Shown here piece by piece: positions 42,834-53,459 of a stretch of DNA of 64,000 nucleotides. The notes under the pieces were generated by a model. It was not told the origin of the DNA, did not search any database, and was given only the letters and a program-made list of their open reading frames with translations. The position numbers and the translations under genes are program-made. The DNA comes from Saitoella complicata NRRL Y-17804 (taxonomy: Eukaryota > Ascomycota > Saitoellomycetes > Saitoellales > Saitoellaceae). Within the stretch, counting starts at the first letter, position 1. Each line of letters opens with the position of its first letter. Where the stretch lies: NCBI RefSeq assembly GCF_001661265.1, contig NW_017567009.1, positions 243,239 to 307,238 of the forward strand, read 5' to 3'.

Positions 42834-44276
42834 CTACACCCCCTCTCCCCCAAACCGCCAACACCTGACCCTCTGCCCCGACTGGACGCTCTCCGCCCCC
42901 TCTAGAAGCTCTACGTAACAGTCTCCTTCAGCTAAACCTCTCATCATTCCACTTCCCTGCATCTTATCTAATACCTCTACGCCCAAGCCCTCATCATTCG
43001 AAGTAGAGCGCACGAATCGTGCTTTGAGCCAATTTCGTGTGCCCACCTTTTTGCAGATATGAGAAGGCTGCAGCAGGGTGGCAAATGTAGGCCCTTCTCG
43101 TGGTAGGCCAAGTAGTGTCCGCAGATACGGTCGAACAAGAAACCTTTCCGTAGCACCCACCGCCCCCGGATTTCCCGGTAACGCAAAGAACGCAACCCCT
43201 CCTTGTCGCTCCCCTTTCGGCAAGGTAGCAAACAACGCCGGGTGCCCAGGCTTGATGCCCAAATGATGAAACCCAACATCAAACCCCAACCTCCTCACCG
43301 CCGCCGGTACGAAATCATGTACGCCCATACTCACAGCCCCAGTACTTATCACTACGTCGTACTTTGTTTCAGAGCCGAGTACGTGTGTGAGGACGAGTTC
43401 CTCGAAGTGCTCGGGGGAGTCGTTTCGTGACGGGAGAAGGGTGATGTCAGAAGCGGAGAGAAGATGGGTGGAGAGCAGAGTTGAGAAGAGGTAAGGGCCG
43501 TTTGTATCGAAGATTCGGCCTGCGGCGAGGGAAGAGGTAGTGGGAGTGGCGGAGGTAGTGGATGTTAATTCTTTCCCGGTTGTGATGATTGCTATACGCG
43601 GTCTTCTGGGGACACTGACGCGGAGAATCCCAAAACTCGCCAGCAGCGCGATATGACCCGGTGTTATCAGCGTTCCCTTTGAGAGCAAGAGGTACCCAGC
43701 GGGTATATCTTCACCTGCGCGTCGGATATGTTGGCCCTGAAGGATGTGCGTGGTGAAAGGAAGTGTGAAGATGGACTGCTCGGGTTCAACGTCTTCTTCG
43801 ATCTGGCGCACAAGACGCGTACGACCGAGGTCTTCGATTTTGATGACTGAGTCAAAGAAGTTGCCCTTCGGAACTGGTGCGCCGGTCATGATCTCATAGC
43901 ACACGATGTCGCCATCTTCGTAATCCCACATGTTTGGAGTAAATGTTGGTGGAGCGTCACCCGCGACGACCCTTCCCAAACTTCGGATCTTCACCTCCGA
44001 TTCTCCGTCCTCCCCAGCAGCTGCTGCCAGCTTCGCTTGAGCCGAAGCAATGTGTCTTGCGTTCACACAAATCCCATCCATAGCAGAATTGTCCCATCTC
44101 GGTAACGTCCCCTCCGGTCCCTCTGGGCCGCGCACATCCTTCGCCGCAACCCGATCCAGCGCCTTGAGTAGCGGGAGTTCCTCGATTGCAAGACTGGTGC
44201 TGACGACTTCTTCGGCGAAGGCAGTGATCTTGTCCACTGCGACGTTGTAGCTGATCATATTATCGTGAGAGTGCAT
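42834..44276 (-). CDS. Molybdopterin molybdenumtransferase (MoeA / Cnx E-domain type)
   Basis: Inserts molybdate into molybdopterin, the last step of molybdenum cofactor synthesis for nitrate reductase and related enzymes. 480 residues from ATG 44276 (MHSHDNMISYNV); another ATG lies at 44258. MoeA motifs in order: LPRWDNSAMDG, GRVVAGDAPP, EIMTGAPVP, IRRAGEDIPAG, IFDTNGPYL, VISTGAVSMGVHDFV, LGIKPGHPALFA and ALPGNPGAV. The C-terminal domain IV ends WRFGGEGV. Only the E (MoeA) module is present. In Aspergillus nidulans CnxE the MoeA and MogA modules are fused, so the MogA part should be encoded elsewhere here. Confidence 0.9.
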   Translation of the reverse strand: MHSHDNMISYNVAVDKITAFAEEVVSTSLAIEELPLLKALDRVAAKDVRGPEGPEGTLPRWDNSAMDGICVNARHIASAQAKLAAAAGEDGESEVKIRSLGRVVAGDAPPTFTPNMWDYEDGDIVCYEIMTGAPVPKGNFFDSVIKIEDLGRTRLVRQIEEDVEPEQSIFTLPFTTHILQGQHIRRAGEDIPAGYLLLSKGTLITPGHIALLASFGILRVSVPRRPRIAIITTGKELTSTTSATPTTSSLAAGRIFDTNGPYLFSTLLSTHLLSASDITLLPSRNDSPEHFEELVLTHVLGSETKYDVVISTGAVSMGVHDFVPAAVRRLGFDVGFHHLGIKPGHPALFATLPKGERQGGVAFFALPGNPGAVGATERFLVRPYLRTLLGLPREGPTFATLLQPSHICKKVGTRNWLKARFVRSTSNDEGLGVEVLDKMQGSGMMRGLAEGDCYVELLEGAESVQSGQRVRCWRFGGEGV

Positions 44277-45274
44277 TGCCAGTGTATGAATTGAGCTTGG
44301 GATTACATCCCCGATGGAGGTGTACTTCGGTATCAAGCGTGGCTTCCCGTGTGGCTGGTGAGATGCGCTCGTCTCCGCTGCGGGTTATTGTAACCGACCA
44401 TGACGTCATCATCCGTATTTTACTCGAAGAAGTCTTCGATGTTTCCAATCTAGCCGAACCCGCCGCTGTCCGCTTTAGTTGTTGATAATCTCAAGGTTGA
44501 ACCCATAGTGTCCGAGGTACCAGTTTCTCCCACGAATGTTGGTCAGGGGCGCCGGAAACAGGTTATGTTTGTGGTTCAAGGGTGTACCGATTCAAGATTG
44601 AAGTTTTAAGTTAATCGAGCATGAATAGCAACTTCCTTTATTCCATTTGATGAGCGATCTGTGCGGAAGATTATCATGCGCGGTTGCGACCGCGGAATTT
44701 CGGTTGCATTTTCTCACGTATGAGAGGCAATCAACAGCATGTGTTCTGCCTCAAACGGGAACAGAGCCGTTCCGGAACGGCGGCCGTTTGGAAATGGGGC
44801 AGGACATATGTGTTACGGGCCGGTAAATGAGCAATTAAGGTTTTCATACCCTGTAAGATCCCGTGAGTTTGAGAACAGTTTCGTCTGCAAACTTCCAGCG
44901 ACAAATAGCTTCTCCATGCGGTCTTTCATCTCCCAGAATAAGGTTAGACTATCTGCAACAAAGCGGCCCGTAAACCGCCCACTAAGATTGGGTTATTACC
45001 GAGACCGAGCCGCCTGGAGATGGTGATGATATGAAGCAGGCAATGGGAGTCGCTTGAGAGGAGATATTTGCTGTACGTGTGGGGAACGCAGGTCTTTCTC
45101 TTTTTCGTTTTCCTGCTTTCGTCGTGTATCGCAAGGATGGCTTGTAGGATATGGATTATGATATTTCGTGTATTCTTTCTCGATGTTGGTTCTGCCGTAA
45201 ACTGTATCCATGCCGAGAAGACATCGAACGGCGATAAACACATGCAGTGGTGTGGTGACCCACTCCGGCTCTGC
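44277..45274. other. Intergenic, 1 kb, no gene seen
   Basis: Upstream region of the MoeA-type gene and 3' flank of the dehydratase gene. Open frames here show no family similarity or coding-like composition. Holds a perfect 16-bp palindrome at 44766-44781. Confidence 0.5.
44766..44781. promoter_or_regulatory. Perfect 16-bp palindrome
   Basis: GCCGTTCCGGAACGGC reads the same on both strands and contains CCG/CGG half-sites like those of Zn2Cys6 dimers. It is 490 bp upstream of the MoeA-type start. No regulator can be named. Confidence 0.4.
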
Positions 45275-46415
45275 TCAGTTCTTAAGCTCTGCTGCTGCAA
45301 CGAACTGCTCCTGATACCTGGCCAACATCTCCACCGAAACATTGCTCCCTCCACAAACAACCAACACCACACTCCCCTCATCGCCAACAACCTCCCTCAA
45401 CTTCCCATGATACGCCAAACTTAACACAGTCCCACACGCTGGCTCAACCAAAATGCGATGATCGTCCGCAAATCGAACACACCCATCCACCGCTTCTGCG
45501 TCTGAGACTGTGACGCTGTGTACGGCTCCGGGGTGGGTGGTGGCGAGATCAAAGCATGTTTGAGAAACGCGTCTGGCGCCGAGGGAGGTTGCGATGGAGG
45601 TGATGGCGGGTATGGTCGTCAAACTCCCAGCGGTCATAGAAGCATGAAAGGATGCGGCGCCTACGGTTTCGACCGCCACAACAGGAACATCATCCCATCC
45701 CACCTCCCGCAACCCATGTAAAATACCGGCTAGTAAACCGCCTCCGCCGACCGCGCAGACGATTGCACCCGGCTTCTTATCCAGCTGTAGCTTCAACTCG
45801 CGCACCATCGAAGCATTCCCATCGACAATATCTTCGTGATCAAACGGAGGGCAATAAACACCCGTCGAATCCCTCTCCACCATCTCCCGCACAAACAGAT
45901 CAGCTTCGTCCCAGACAGAGCCATGCACAACAACGCTTGCGCCGGCGTCTTGGATACGGGAGATCGTAACGGCCGAGGTGGTTGTTGGCACGACGATGGT
46001 TGCAGGGCAGGAGAGAGAGCTGGCGGCTGACGCTGCGGCCAGGCCTGCGTTGCCGCCGCTGGAGCTATTACAAGAAGTTCAGACTATGGTTCGAGGAGAT
46101 TGCATAGCGGGTTGGAGGGGTACCTATAGATGTGGAGGGTCGAACCTGGTGGGAGTTTCGCGTAGGCTTTCTGGCAGAGATTGCCGATTCCGCTGTAGAG
46201 ATGTTAGTATCACAGGACCAACCATCCTCGATTATGGACACTGACCGAGATTTAAACGATCCACTGGGCTACAAAAATGTCAACAAAGATGCCAAAGAGA
46301 TATTGACAGAACATACCTGAAGATTCTCTAACTTGAGATAAACGCGGTCATTGCCAGCGGCCTTTGCGATAACCGTGGACTCAACCAATGGCGTTTGGAC
46401 GTAAAGCGGTTGCAT
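45275..46415 (-). CDS. CHA1: L-serine/threonine ammonia-lyase (CHA1 family)
   Basis: PLP enzyme deaminating L-serine and L-threonine to 2-oxoacids. Exons 46415-46317, 46268-46246, 46192-46124 and 46064-45275 give 326 residues; introns of 48, 53 and 59 nt. Exon 2 is only 23 nt yet carries the PLP lysine (PSGSFKSRG). SSSGGNAGLAAASAA binds the cofactor phosphate; VCAVGGGGLLAGIL is the second glycine loop; VCGGSNVS ends the fold. Start MQPLYVQTPLVEST. Length matches yeast Cha1 (360) and mammalian SDS (about 330). No regulatory ACT domain, so this is the catabolic, not the biosynthetic ILV1, type. Confidence 0.9.
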
Positions 46416-46867
46416 GATACCTCAATTCTAGTCGTGACCGAAGACGGGCCTTGAGTCCTTGACTGCTATCAATGGAGTTCATCGCGCAATACCCCAATGT
46501 CGAAATAGCCGACAACCGGACATGACTGTCCTGCGCCAGTGCCGGCGAACCTGCCGTCAGTGCGAGGCGCAGTCGTGGCTGGTGACATACAGTATCGAGG
46601 CCACGGCGAGGTAGAGACTGCGAGGTATTCGGACAAGATGGACGCCTTGATACTCGTACAGTCACCCATGGCCATGGGTTATGGCTATGTCAGTCAGCTA
46701 GGTAAACGTTATACGCTACACGAAATGGTTGGGCTTGAGTTCACACGAGTACACAATTCCAATGCATCAAGATTGGTATTCTGCGATTGCAGCCATCTGG
46801 ACGAAGGACTCATTCCAACCACGTATGCTTCATTTGTGTCTTCATGTCTCCTGTATCTTCATGCTCA
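46416..46867. other. Intergenic, promoter of the dehydratase gene
   Basis: 452 bp between the SAM37-like 5'-most region's neighbour and CHA1-like start; an ACCCATGGCCATGGGT palindrome lies at 46663-46678. No gene seen. Confidence 0.45.
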
Positions 46868-47876
46868 TTACTTTCTGTAGCATCTATCGTACACTCTCTT
46901 CGCATGTTGAACGAGGTTGCCATGCGTCCGGACAATCTGGCGGATTCCATCTTGTACTAGAGGTGAAGACAAGATAAGGTGAGTGTATGTGAACAGTGTT
47001 GCGTCGAGAAGCGTGGGTTCCCTACAGTACGTGTGAGCACACCCAACTGGTACACTAAAGGTTATCTTACCGAGATGCGAAGAACCATTCATCGTCACCC
47101 AGTGCTGCGGCGATAGCAGCGAATGCAGCTGCAGCATCAGCGTAGATCTGACAGTGAACATGTCAGCGTGGACTCGTCAACATCTTCATGTGCTTACCTC
47201 TTCACCATTCACTGTCCGCTTCGCCTCGATCTCCGCGCGCTTTTCTTCTCGGATCTGCCTGCCGATCCACAGATTCACAGGCCATGCCGTGGCCTTAGTA
47301 TACCACGGCAGAGCTACTGCTTGGTAGTTCTTCGGTTCAAGGAAACAAGTGTAGATCCATGCATTGTGAATCTTTGACTCGATCAGTGAGGTGAATGCTG
47401 TAGCATCGGCTTGTGTCTTCTCATCCAAGTACGCTGCCAAGTTCGCAGATGGGTTTTCCTGGATCCACTTAAGAATACCTGACGAATATACCAGCGGCCC
47501 AGAGAGTGGCTCGTTCAAGAATGGCAGGGTAAAGGTGGGAGAGGCATGGCGGTTGGATGAGACTGCGTTGAAAGGTAATCCGGCAAGTAAGAGAGCAGTC
47601 TGTCGTATGTCCGTCAGTGATGTGGTACTAACCAAACATGATGCTACATACCTGCCACTTTAGACACTCCGCATCAAAGCTTGGCGAATGTGCGGACGAA
47701 TCTATTGCAGTAGAGTAGATGTAAAGGGTAGGCTGATCAGCATGCTTTGGAGTATTCGGAGTCGCAGGAAGCAATGCTGCTGGGTGTTCCACCAGTGGAA
47801 ACTTGTCAAAAAGCTGTGCCATTGGCTTTGGCACAGACCAGATTTGCCATTGAGGTTGTTGGACTTCTGCAGGCAT
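46868..47876 (-). CDS. SAM37: Metaxin/SAM37-like mitochondrial outer-membrane import protein
   Basis: Predicted subunit of the sorting and assembly machinery that inserts beta-barrel proteins. Four exons, 47876-47652, 47599-47198, 47147-47071 and 47021-46868, give 285 residues; introns of 52, 50, 50 and 49 nt. The thioredoxin/GST-like N-terminal half has LYIYSTAIDSSAHSPSFDAE, CLKWQTALLLAGLPF and GPLVYSSGILKWIQE. Next are FTSLIESKIHNAWIYTCFLE and WYTKATAWPVNLW. The GST C-terminal half has a short Ala-rich exon (IYADAAAAFAAIAAALGDDE) and PTLLDATLFTYTHLILS followed by HGNLVQHAKRVYDRCY. No obvious membrane helix. Divergent from GNO1 with 169 bp shared. Confidence 0.82.
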
Positions 47877-48045
47877 TTGGATCAAATCGAGGCGGATCAA
47901 GGTTTCCAGTCGCACAGCTGCAGCTGTTCCGACGGCGGCGTACGCAGCGCGGGGCGCAGGTAGGTGTGGCTGGTGCGATAACCGATTTTTTCGAGTTCGG
48001 CACGATAAGGACGTCGTGTAAAGAAAACATTCATCTACAGCTACA
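47877..48045. promoter_or_regulatory. Shared divergent promoter, SAM37-like and GNO1
   Basis: Only 169 bp separate the two start codons, so both genes must use this stretch. No clear TATA box; TCGTGCCGAACTC-like sequences near the middle are unremarkable. Confidence 0.6.
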
Positions 48046-49024
48046 ATGGGATTGGCAGGACCTCGAAACGTATGCTCGATGTGATTGGCTTGATTGGCGA
48101 TGGTGCTGACAGGATTGGCCGCAGAAACAACGCATCGGCGAAGACCCGAGAAACACTCGATGGGGTAACGACACAAACAAATTCGGCTTCAAACTCATGT
48201 CGAATATGGGTTGGAACTCTGGTGATGGTCTCGGCAAGAACAGACACGGACGCTCCATCAACATTAAAGTCACCGCAAAGGACAACACCCTCGGTCTCGG
48301 CGCAAAACAGGGCGCTGTCAACGACTGGACAGGTCTCTCAGCCTTCAACGATATGTTCAAGCGCTTGAACGGCGTGGACGTACAGGAGAAGGAAAAGCAC
48401 AAGAAGAAGATGGGCGATTTGAAGGTTGGGGAGGTATATGTGCTCGGAGGTGGTGGGTTGAAGAATTACTTGGGGAGTGGCATGAGGTTCGTTAAGGGGG
48501 AGACTTATACAACTGAGATGAGTAAGGAGAATTTTGCGAAGAGGGGGTTGGCTACGACGGCAGAGGAGGCCGAGGCTGGGGCATCATCGTCGGGAAGCGA
48601 ATCAGAAGAGGAGGAAGAGGAGGAGAAGGCCGACACCCCAGAACCAGCGCCGAAGAAGCGAAAGCGATCTGCCAGTGTTTCATCTGCATCCTCATCATCA
48701 TCATCGGAAGAAGAAGAGGAGCCAGCAAAGAAGTCAAAGAAATCCAAAAAGTCAAAGAAACCTGAAGACCCCGAAAAAGCCGTTAAGAAAGCCGCCAAAG
48801 CCGTCCGCAAAGCCGAAAAGGTCGCCAAAAAGGAAGCGAAAGCCCTCAAAAAGGCCGCAAAGAAGGCAAAAAAGGAAGGGAAGACACTGTCGGTCAAGGT
48901 CGAGACGGTGGTTACGGCACCGAAGGGACACAGGTTGGCGCATCGGGCCAAGTTTATGAGGCAGAAGAAGGCGGCGTTTGGGGATGCGGACAGGATGGCT
49001 GAGATCTTGGGGATCAAGGCATAG
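48046..49024 (+). CDS. GNO1: G-patch protein GNO1/PXR1 (PINX1 homologue)
   Basis: Nucleolar cofactor of the helicase Prp43 in pre-rRNA processing; the human homologue also inhibits telomerase. Exons 48046-48069 (8 codons) and 48125-49024 give 307 residues; the 55-nt intron runs GTATGC...GCCGCAG. N-terminus MGLAGPRNKQRIGEDPRNTR matches the family. The G-patch follows (KFGFKLMSNMGWNSGDGLGK, then NIKVTAKDNTLGLG). The second half alternates acidic Ser/Glu tracts with long Lys/Ala helices (KKAAKAVRKAEKVAKKEAKA). An internal acceptor 15 bases upstream (GACAG) would give a wrong frame and was rejected. Confidence 0.88.
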
Positions 49025-49389
49025 AAACCTTTTCGTCAACGTGGATGAGAGGGAATCATGGAAGATCTGGACGAGGATCCGGATTGAGATTGAAGAGTGA
49101 GGTTTGTATCCTTTGCATCTGGCGTTCTGGGACAGCGTGTGTTTTTCGGTTATCATTAGAACCAAAGATTATATCTATCAAAGCCATAATGGTTCCTTCA
49201 CTTCATTCGAAGACCCTGTCAGTTGCGTTGGTACGCCGCCGCGAGCGTCATACGTGCAGCACGTACGTCGGCAGCTCGACAACCGGCATCGACGTCGACG
49301 CTCAAGCCTATCGCCACAGCGCACGGATCAACACAAACAAAGGCCGAATACAGTTCAAACAGCTCTGGCAAGGACCAATCCGGACTACA
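49025..49389. other. Intergenic/5' leader of the synaptojanin gene
   Basis: 365 bp. An in-frame ATG at 49045 would add 115 residues of low-complexity, poorly conserved sequence to the next gene; I regard this as leader. Contains ACGTACGTCGGCAGC repeats of ACGT. Confidence 0.5.
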
Positions 49390-52300
49390 ATGCAATTGAA
49401 AATCCGGGACTCACCCCGCTCAATCGCATTAACCGACGGCACAACCTCCCTCGTCTTCCGCGCCGCACCAAATACTGGGTCAAGCTCCTCCAGCACGCGA
49501 TGTATCGTCGGGTTCGGCGACCGTGACCTCTCAGAATTTCGGCCTCTAACCTCGTTACCGGTGTATGGCTGTCTGGGCTTGATCACGGTGGAGGGAGACG
49601 TCTTCATTTGCGTAATCACCGGAAGCTCGCAAGTCGCCGAAGTTAAGAAAAACGAAACAGTCCGCCGGGTCCATGCAGTCGAGTTCCACTGTATCAACCG
49701 CGCGGATTGGGATACGCGGTTGGTTGATATCAATGGGATGAGGGTCGAGAGTGAGTTGGAGGGGTTGGAGACGACGGCACATACGCCTGATATCGAGCAT
49801 CCTTGTGGGAAGCTGAAGCATGTGTTGAGTGGTGGGACGTTCTATTTCTCGACGGACTGTGATTTGACGAATCGGTTACAGAGTCGGAGTGAGCTGTTCT
49901 CCACCTCGGCAAAGACCTCGGGGTCGGGGTTCGAGCCGGAGGCGTTTGATGATCAGTTTATGTGGAATAAGTACATGATTGGGGAGTTACTCAAGTTCAG
50001 GGCGAACTTAAATTCGTCGGAAAAGAGAAGGCTGGATCGGTGTGCGTTTTTGACGACGGCGATTCGAGGTTTCGTGGAGAGTGTTCCTGTACAAGTCGGA
50101 ATTCGACCTGGCAATCTCACTTTGATCTCTAGATTATCATGTGAACGTGCCGGAACACGGTTCAACTCGCGTGGTATCGATGATCAAGGGCATGTCTCGA
50201 ACTTCGTCGAGACGGAAACGGTACTCGAGACAGCGGACTGGGTGTTCTCATTCGTTCAGGTGCGAGGGAGTATCCCAACTTTTTGGGAACAAATCGGCTC
50301 CCAAATCCTCGGTCAGAAGATTCAGATTACGCGGTCGAAGGAGGCGTCACAACCGGCGTTTGAGAAGCATTTTGGGGCGTTGATCGATAAGTACGGTGCG
50401 GTGCATATAGTCAACCTTCTTGGAAGTAGGGGTGATGAACCGCAACTAAGCGAGCGGTACGCACTCGCGGTGGCGGCAAGTGGGGAGATGAATGGCCAGA
50501 TCAGGAGTACGAATTGGGATTTCCATTACGAGGTCAAGAACGACTTTGCTAATGCGCAACGAATCTGGCATCTTCTCAAACCCGATGCGGATGCATTTGC
50601 CTTCTACGTCGAAGACCAGAAAGATGGCTCGCCCATCCTCGAGCAAAACGGTGTGTTCAGAACAAATTGTCTCGACTGTCTCGACCGAACGAACATGATT
50701 CAATCCATTATCTGCCGCATGGCGCTCGAGTCATTCCTTTCCTACAGGAATGATATGGCGAATAACCTCCTATGGTCTGGGCATTCACGGTTATGGGCAG
50801 ACAATGGTGATGCGTTGAGTAAAATCTATGCTGGTACGGGAGCGTTGAAGTCGAGCTTTACGAGGAAAGGAAAGATGAGCTTTGCGGGTGCTTTGTCGGA
50901 TGCGACGAAATCCGTGTCACGGTTGTACATCAACAACTTCCAGGACAAGGACCGGCAAAACACGATAGACATGCTCCTCGGACGTCTGGTAAATCAACAA
51001 CCCGTACCACTGTATGACCCAATCAACGACTACGTCCGCGACGAACTCCGAAAACGAAAAGACGAGTACACCTCCACCGGCGAAATCAAAGTTTTCGTCG
51101 GGACCTACAACCTCAACGGAAAAATGCCAAACGACAAACTCGAACCATGGCTCTTTCCTCAAGGCCGTGAAGTGAAACACGATATGTACGTCATTGGTTT
51201 CCAGGAGATCGTGGAGCTGACGCCTCAGCAAATCATGGCTACGGATCCAGCCAAGAGGATGTTTTGGGAAGCGGAGGTGCAGAGGACGCTGAATCATAAA
51301 GCCAAGGACGGGGAGCAGTATGTGTTTTTGAGGAGCGGACAATTGGTTGGTGCGGCGTTGATGATTTTCGTCAAGTCGTCGCTTATCTCTTCGCTGAAGA
51401 ACGTCGAGGGCGCGATTAAGAAGACGGGGTTGAAGGGTATGAGTGGGAATAAGGGCGCCGTCGCCATTCGAATGGATTTCGAGAATACCCGGTTGTGTTT
51501 CGTTACGGCACATCTGGCGGCGGGGCATGCCAACTACGATGAAAGAAATCGTGATTACCACACCATTGCCGATGGCTTGAAGTTCCAGCGGGGGCGAAAG
51601 ATCAACGATCATGACTCCGTGATCTTCTTCGGTGACTTCAACTACCGAATCTCCTTACCGCTGGAGGAGGTACGGCACCTAATCGACATCGGTGATTACG
51701 GCAAACTCTACTCCGAAGACCAACTCAACCGCCAAATGGTAGCCGGCAACGTTTTCTCCTACTACTCCGAAGACCAAATCACATTCCCCCCAACCTACAA
51801 ATTTGACAACGGCACAGACCACTACGACACCTCCGAGAAACAGCGTATTCCGGCATGGACGGATCGAATTTTGAGGCGCGGGACGAATGTGCGCCAACTC
51901 GCTTACGACTCTGCCCCACTGAGATTTTCGGATCATAGGCCTGTTTATGGGGTGCTTGAAATGGGGATTGTTAAGGAGGACGAGACCGTCCGGGACAGAC
52001 TATACCGCAAGATCTACGACTCGAGGCGGGAGCAAATCGGCGAACCAGCCGCCGGCTCAAGCAAAATGGATATGGAAGACCTCGTCGAACGCATCGATAC
52101 TCGCACATCTATCCTCCCTCCACCAAGCAGCGAAAAGCATAAGTGGTGGCTCGAGGATAACCAGCCCGCTAAAGTCCCCACACCACAACCACCTTCGGGG
52201 GCGAAGGAGTGGACGAGGAATCCGAGGAGACCCGTGAATCCGTTTCAGGTTACGGAGGAGCCGGATTGGGTTAAAGTCGATCGACCGGTCCAACGAGCAC

Positions 52301-52698
52301 CCTCTGCCTCGTCGACAAGGTCAGCAGCGTCTGGGATTTCGGCGACCTCGACGGCTTCGATTGGAGCGCGACGGCCTGTGCCGCCGCCGAAGCCGGGGGG
52401 GTTGTCGAGGGCTGCGAGTATGCCCGTCGATGCGGGTGTAAGGAGGTTACCGCCGCCGTTGCCGACGAGAAGAGATAGCACGATGTCTACGGAGTCCGTC
52501 GCTCCACCGCAATTGCCGCCGAGACGGGATGTGAATGGGTCGGGTTTACAGCGGAAGGAGAGTATGAGTGAGAAGGTTAAGCCGCCACCTCCACCACCAA
52601 GGAAAAACCCGAATCCGGGCGTGATGGACGATAATGATCAAGCTACTGGGAATGGGATGGAGATGAGTGGGTGGACGCCGTTGCAGCCTACGAAGTGA
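49390..52698 (+). CDS. Synaptojanin-like phosphoinositide phosphatase (INP51/52/53 family)
   Basis: 1102 residues, one exon, from ATG 49390 (MQLKIRDSPRSIAL), the usual N-terminus of the family. The SAC domain (about 50-480) has an intact catalytic RTNCLDCLDRTN near 425, as in Inp52/53 and unlike Inp51 where this motif is degenerate. The inositol 5-phosphatase domain (about 567-860) shows GTYNLNGKMP, GFQEIVELTPQQI, SGNKGAVAIRM, FFGDFNYR, PAWTDRIL and SDHRPVYG. The last 170 residues are Pro-rich, likely SH3-binding. It should remove 4- and 5-phosphates from PI(4,5)P2 in endocytosis and actin patch turnover. Confidence 0.93.
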   Translation: MQLKIRDSPRSIALTDGTTSLVFRAAPNTGSSSSSTRCIVGFGDRDLSEFRPLTSLPVYGCLGLITVEGDVFICVITGSSQVAEVKKNETVRRVHAVEFHCINRADWDTRLVDINGMRVESELEGLETTAHTPDIEHPCGKLKHVLSGGTFYFSTDCDLTNRLQSRSELFSTSAKTSGSGFEPEAFDDQFMWNKYMIGELLKFRANLNSSEKRRLDRCAFLTTAIRGFVESVPVQVGIRPGNLTLISRLSCERAGTRFNSRGIDDQGHVSNFVETETVLETADWVFSFVQVRGSIPTFWEQIGSQILGQKIQITRSKEASQPAFEKHFGALIDKYGAVHIVNLLGSRGDEPQLSERYALAVAASGEMNGQIRSTNWDFHYEVKNDFANAQRIWHLLKPDADAFAFYVEDQKDGSPILEQNGVFRTNCLDCLDRTNMIQSIICRMALESFLSYRNDMANNLLWSGHSRLWADNGDALSKIYAGTGALKSSFTRKGKMSFAGALSDATKSVSRLYINNFQDKDRQNTIDMLLGRLVNQQPVPLYDPINDYVRDELRKRKDEYTSTGEIKVFVGTYNLNGKMPNDKLEPWLFPQGREVKHDMYVIGFQEIVELTPQQIMATDPAKRMFWEAEVQRTLNHKAKDGEQYVFLRSGQLVGAALMIFVKSSLISSLKNVEGAIKKTGLKGMSGNKGAVAIRMDFENTRLCFVTAHLAAGHANYDERNRDYHTIADGLKFQRGRKINDHDSVIFFGDFNYRISLPLEEVRHLIDIGDYGKLYSEDQLNRQMVAGNVFSYYSEDQITFPPTYKFDNGTDHYDTSEKQRIPAWTDRILRRGTNVRQLAYDSAPLRFSDHRPVYGVLEMGIVKEDETVRDRLYRKIYDSRREQIGEPAAGSSKMDMEDLVERIDTRTSILPPPSSEKHKWWLEDNQPAKVPTPQPPSGAKEWTRNPRRPVNPFQVTEEPDWVKVDRPVQRAPSASSTRSAASGISATSTASIGARRPVPPPKPGGLSRAASMPVDAGVRRLPPPLPTRRDSTMSTESVAPPQLPPRRDVNGSGLQRKESMSEKVKPPPPPPRKNPNPGVMDDNDQATGNGMEMSGWTPLQPTK

Positions 52699-53069
52699 TG
52701 AAGAAACGCAGGGATATGATACGAATAGGATACCAAGTAGTGCATATCGCATATGAATGAGAATGTCTGAAGGATTGGGTGTTGCATCCAGTTCCATTTT
52801 GTATTGTTTTTAACGTTTGTATGGTGGTATATTGCACGGGTTTGTGGCCTCGTCCCTACAGTGTTTTGATATCCACCGACCTCACGTCACCCGTCTCGAG
52901 CTGCGGTGGTGGGGTTCAAGATTCGGCCTCTTCTCTCGCACTGGCGCATTGCTTCTCATGCCCATCTCAAGATGCACTCATCTCGCCTCGTCATTACCTC
53001 CTTCATACCGACGGCAGCGCAGAAAGATACAGAACTGTACGATATTCGTCAGCGTTTCGCTTTCAAGCG
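52699..53069. other. Convergent intergenic region
   Basis: 371 bp between the stops of the synaptojanin and LSM6 genes. No gene or clear terminator seen; several T-runs on both strands. Confidence 0.5.
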
Positions 53070-53459
53070 TTAGGCAGCTATGAAAATCGCACCATTGTTT
53101 CCTCGGATAAATGCGTCACCATACGAGTTCTTCAATTGACCATTCACGTACTCCTCAGTCTGCTCCAACGCAATGTTCATGTATCCATCCAAACAGGTCA
53201 AGACGCCTACCAACCCAAACCGTCAGCATACACTTTAGAGTAAATAGTGAGATTGTCGAGTAAATACCTTGGTAATCGACACCGCTGTTGAGCTTGACGA
53301 GGACGCGTTGACCGATGACGCGGTTGAGGAAGGCTTGTGGGCCGCTGTACGGATAGGAGGTCAGCAAACACACCAGTGTGCTAAGACACATCAACAGTAC
53401 CTTGGCTCGTCGTTCTGACGTTGTTCTTCTGGAAGGTTCTCCATCTGTGTATCGGCCAT
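53070..53459 (-). CDS. LSM6: U6 snRNA-associated Sm-like protein LSm6
   Basis: Member of the Lsm1-7 (mRNA decay) and Lsm2-8 (U6 snRNP) rings. Exons 53459-53401, 53344-53268 and 53206-53070 give 90 residues; introns of 56 and 60 nt. The Sm1 motif is FLNRVIGQRVLVKLNSGVDY then GVLTCLDGYMNIALEQTEEY; Sm2 is GDAFIRGNNGAIFI. A 20-residue polar N-terminal tail precedes it. The intron inside Sm1 splits codon G of YQG. Divergent from TIM9 with a 262-bp shared upstream region. Confidence 0.95.

Noticed and set aside
44739-45390. Open frames on both strands between the MoeA-type and dehydratase genes
   Set aside because: Short, overlapping, no homology or splice logic; likely chance.
49045-49389. 115-residue N-terminal extension of the synaptojanin protein
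   Set aside because: In frame, but the sequence is unlike the family, whose proteins start at the equivalent of MQLKIRDSPRS.
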